Of a stretch of 8,233 nucleotides of DNA, positions 6,291 through 8,233 are shown one piece after another. The stretch's first letter is position 1. Each line of letters begins with the position of its first letter. Source of the DNA: Bacteroidales bacterium UBA3389 (GTDB taxonomy: Bacteria > Bacteroidota > Bacteroidia > Bacteroidales > P3). Location: assembly GCA_002358835.1 (NCBI GenBank), contig DEPP01000087.1, positions 1 to 8,233 of the forward strand, in the 5' to 3' direction. The position numbers were made by a program, and so were the translations under genes. The notes beneath the pieces are model-generated. The model did not search any database, was not told the DNA's origin, and was given only the letters and a program-made list of their open reading frames with translations.

Positions 6291-7625
6291 TTAGCAAGAT
6301 TTGATTTTTCGAACAGATTTCCTTAATCTTTGATAATAAAGTATTGCCGCAAGAAGCAATCCCAAAGCTTCACCCGACAGAATCCCGCAAGGACCGAAAT
6401 CCAACAAAAATCCCAAAACGTAAGCCACTGGAATAGCAAACAGAATATAGCTTATCAAAGAATATTTCATTGGTTTGGATACGTCGTTTATACCCCTCAA
6501 CGCTCCTAACAAAGTTGCCTGAGTACCATCTATCAATTGAAATCCTCCGGCTACAATAAAAAGCAACGCACCTTGGGCAATAACAGTCACATCTGTGCTA
6601 AACCATGAAGTTATTTGACGTCCGAAAAATATAAAGCACAAAGCTGCGATTCCCATTGTTATAAAGCTCAGATGCAACCCGCCATTCGAATATGCCGATA
6701 CATCTTTTCCGTCTTTTCTACCAAAGGAATGCGACACCAATATTGTGGTTGACGAAGCTACTCCGCAGGCTATCTGAAATGTAAGATTGCAAAAAGTAAG
6801 TACAATCTGATAAGCAGCAAGTGCAACTGTAGAAAGCCAACCCATCATTATTGTTACCATTGAAAAACTCACACATTCCAAAGACAGTTGTATTGCAATC
6901 GGAAGACCTAACTTTGCTATGGATTTATGAGTATAGAAACTAAAATTCGCTTTTGAAAAGAACTTGAAGTATTTTTTGTAGTGATTATGAGATAACATAT
7001 AAATAACGTATGCAATCGGCATAATCGTTCGAGCAATAAGCGTTGAAAGTCCCGCACCAAAAGCACCCATTGCAGGCAATCCTAATTTTCCGTAAATGAA
7101 TATATAATTCAATATAATATTCAGCACATTGGTCGATATTATTATCTGCATTGTTATTTTTGTATCACCGACTCCTTCCATAAAATGCCTGAATGCGAGA
7201 AATATCTGTGCAGGGAAAAGCGATATTGCCGTAACTATGAAGTATGGTTTTGCAGTTTTAATCACTTCATCAGGCTGTCCGAGATATTGCATCAAAGGAA
7301 CGATTGCCATAAGCACCAAAACAATCATCAGACCCGTAAAAACATTCAACGTAATCGCATTTTGAAACAAACGGCTTATGTGAATGGTTTCTTTCCTTGC
7401 AAAAGATTGCCCGACCAAAGGAGTAAGCGACATACCGATTCCTTGACCAAAGACAAGTGCAATCGTGGTTATGGCAGATGCGAAAGCAACTCCGGCCAAT
7501 TGTTCTTTACCCAAATGCCCAACCATAAAGGTATCAAAAAATTGTACTATGCTTATACCCAAAGAAGATAAGATTATGGGATAGGCAAGTTTTATATTGT
7601 CTTTATAATACTTTGCTTTTAGCAT
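6291..7625 (-). CDS. MATE-family efflux transporter, NorM-like
   Basis: A 444-residue, 12-helix inner-membrane exporter of the MATE family (PF01554, two copies), expected to expel cationic drugs or metabolites in exchange for Na+ or H+. The length is normal. The N-half shows QFFDTFMVGHLG (28-39) and PLVGQSFARKE (69-79). The C-half shows the pseudo-symmetric SHSFGRKDG (298-306) and QLIDGTQATLLGALRGIND (363-381). The three membrane acids that define the NorM group appear to be present: D31, E250 and D366, matching D36, E255 and D371 of Vibrio cholerae NorM by motif context. The ATG at 7625 overlaps the stop of the upstream ABC-F gene (ATGCTAA), so translation is probably coupled. Substrate is unknown. 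MATE proteins share a superfamily with lipid-linked sugar flippases, but the acidic triad favours drug-type efflux. Confidence 0.93.
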   Translation of the reverse strand: MLKAKYYKDNIKLAYPIILSSLGISIVQFFDTFMVGHLGKEQLAGVAFASAITTIALVFGQGIGMSLTPLVGQSFARKETIHISRLFQNAITLNVFTGLMIVLVLMAIVPLMQYLGQPDEVIKTAKPYFIVTAISLFPAQIFLAFRHFMEGVGDTKITMQIIISTNVLNIILNYIFIYGKLGLPAMGAFGAGLSTLIARTIMPIAYVIYMLSHNHYKKYFKFFSKANFSFYTHKSIAKLGLPIAIQLSLECVSFSMVTIMMGWLSTVALAAYQIVLTFCNLTFQIACGVASSTTILVSHSFGRKDGKDVSAYSNGGLHLSFITMGIAALCFIFFGRQITSWFSTDVTVIAQGALLFIVAGGFQLIDGTQATLLGALRGINDVSKPMKYSLISYILFAIPVAYVLGFLLDFGPCGILSGEALGLLLAAILYYQRLRKSVRKIKSC

Positions 7626-8233
7626 TGCTTTTCAGCTTCTTCTAAATTGATTTGAAGTTCCTCCCACTCATTCATTCGTTCGGACAACTGCTTTTTTATT
7701 TCCTCGTATTCTGTGTAGAACTTGTTCATATCGGATATTTTATTTACAAAGTCCGAAGAGGCCAAAGAATCGTCCATTTGTTTGAGTTTATTTTCCAATG
7801 TCTCGATTTCTTGCTCGCAAGAGGTAATTTTATTTCTTATTTTTCTAAGTCCGCTTTCTCTTTCCTTATTTTTCAGATAATCTTGTTTCGATTGAGTAAC
7901 AACGACTTCGGATTTAGCTTTATTCTGTTGCGATTTCTGATTCAAATCATCTAAATCGGCAATCTTTTTTGTTTGAAGAAAATCGAATATATCTCCTTTG
8001 AATTGTTTTACTTTGTGATGAGAAAACTCGTAAATAGTATCTGTCAATCCTTGAAGAAAGTCTCTATCGTGCGAAACAACAATCAACGTTCCGTCATACT
8101 GCATAAGAGCCATTTTCAATATATCTTTCGAGAGCATGTCCAAGTGATTAGTCGGTTCATCCAAAACAAGCAGATTGACAGGTTCAAGCAACAATTTAGC
8201 CAATGCAAGTCTTGTTTTCTCTCCTCCCGAAAG
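7619..8233 (-). CDS. ABC-F family ATPase, C-terminal part (5' end outside window)
   Basis: The visible 204 codons are the end of the second nucleotide-binding domain and the C-terminal extension of an ABC-F protein. These are soluble ATPases without membrane domains, many acting on the ribosome (EttA, Uup, YdiF, antibiotic-protection types). The window edge starts exactly at the signature LSGGEKTRLALAK (1-13). Walker B and D-loop follow, LLVLDEPTNHLD (21-32; catalytic Glu26), then the switch histidine in VVSHDRDFL (52-60; H55). Residues about 100-204 are rich in Lys, Glu and Gln with heptad-like spacing, fitting the coiled-coil C-terminal domain (PF16326) found in Uup/YdiF-type members. The frame is open to base 8233; a TTG at 8203 is internal. 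Its stop TAA overlaps the MATE start. Which ABC-F subfamily it is cannot be decided without the linker between the two ATPase domains. Confidence 0.92.
   Translation of the reverse strand, partial: LSGGEKTRLALAKLLLEPVNLLVLDEPTNHLDMLSKDILKMALMQYDGTLIVVSHDRDFLQGLTDTIYEFSHHKVKQFKGDIFDFLQTKKIADLDDLNQKSQQNKAKSEVVVTQSKQDYLKNKERESGLRKIRNKITSCEQEIETLENKLKQMDDSLASSDFVNKISDMNKFYTEYEEIKKQLSERMNEWEELQINLEEAEKQC

Noticed and set aside
6135..6326. Plus-strand 63-codon open frame containing the 21-bp repeats
   Set aside because: There is no plus-strand -7/-33 element or clear ribosome binding site, the last 36 bases overlap the MATE gene's coding end, and composition is explained by the AT-rich repeat. Kept as a repeat, not as a gene.
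8201..8203. TTG as a start codon for the ABC-F protein
   Set aside because: The frame is open to the window edge and the upstream codons encode the ABC signature LSGGEKTRLA, so the gene simply enters from outside the window.

Overview
The window is AT-rich and every convincing gene lies on the minus strand. It most likely comes from a member of the Bacteroidota, probably Bacteroidales. Two gaps carry the -7 element typical of that phylum (TAnnTTTG, here TATCTTTG both times), one with a correctly spaced TTTG at -33. Ribosome binding sites are mostly weak and A-rich, and the YfhO, ZIP and GT2/CoA-binding proteins resemble families I associate with this phylum. No rRNA, tRNA, CRISPR array, insertion sequence or integrase was seen.

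Reading in the direction of transcription (high to low coordinates), the window begins with the C-terminal part of an ABC-F ATPase (8233-7619, 5' end outside the window). Its stop overlaps the start of a NorM-type MATE exporter (7625-6291). A 235-bp gap follows, measured to the corrected start of the next gene. It holds a degenerate 21-bp tandem repeat and the promoter of a second unit. That unit is a YfhO-family polytopic membrane protein (6055-3452), a ZIP metal transporter with a His-rich loop (3393-2623), and an unusual fusion of a GT2 glycosyltransferase with a membrane region that looks like a degenerate polyprenyl-phosphate sugar-phosphotransferase (2605-647). The gaps inside this unit are 57 or 58 bp and 17 bp, so it is probably one transcript. 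A further gap carries a candidate weak terminator and a consensus Bacteroides-type promoter that drives ornithine aminotransferase (rocD, 455-1, 3' end outside the window).

Functionally this is mostly housekeeping and envelope biology: translation-associated ATPase, cation-coupled export, probable surface glycan assembly, metal uptake and arginine/ornithine/proline metabolism. The most unusual items are the GT2 plus phosphotransferase-like fusion, which appears to have lost the catalytic core of its C-terminal domain, and its operon with a YfhO (GT-C-like) protein. The in-frame 21-bp repeat between MATE and YfhO is also notable. Nothing here clearly amounts to a wholly new system. The YfhO/ZIP/GT2 unit is the best candidate for undescribed function.
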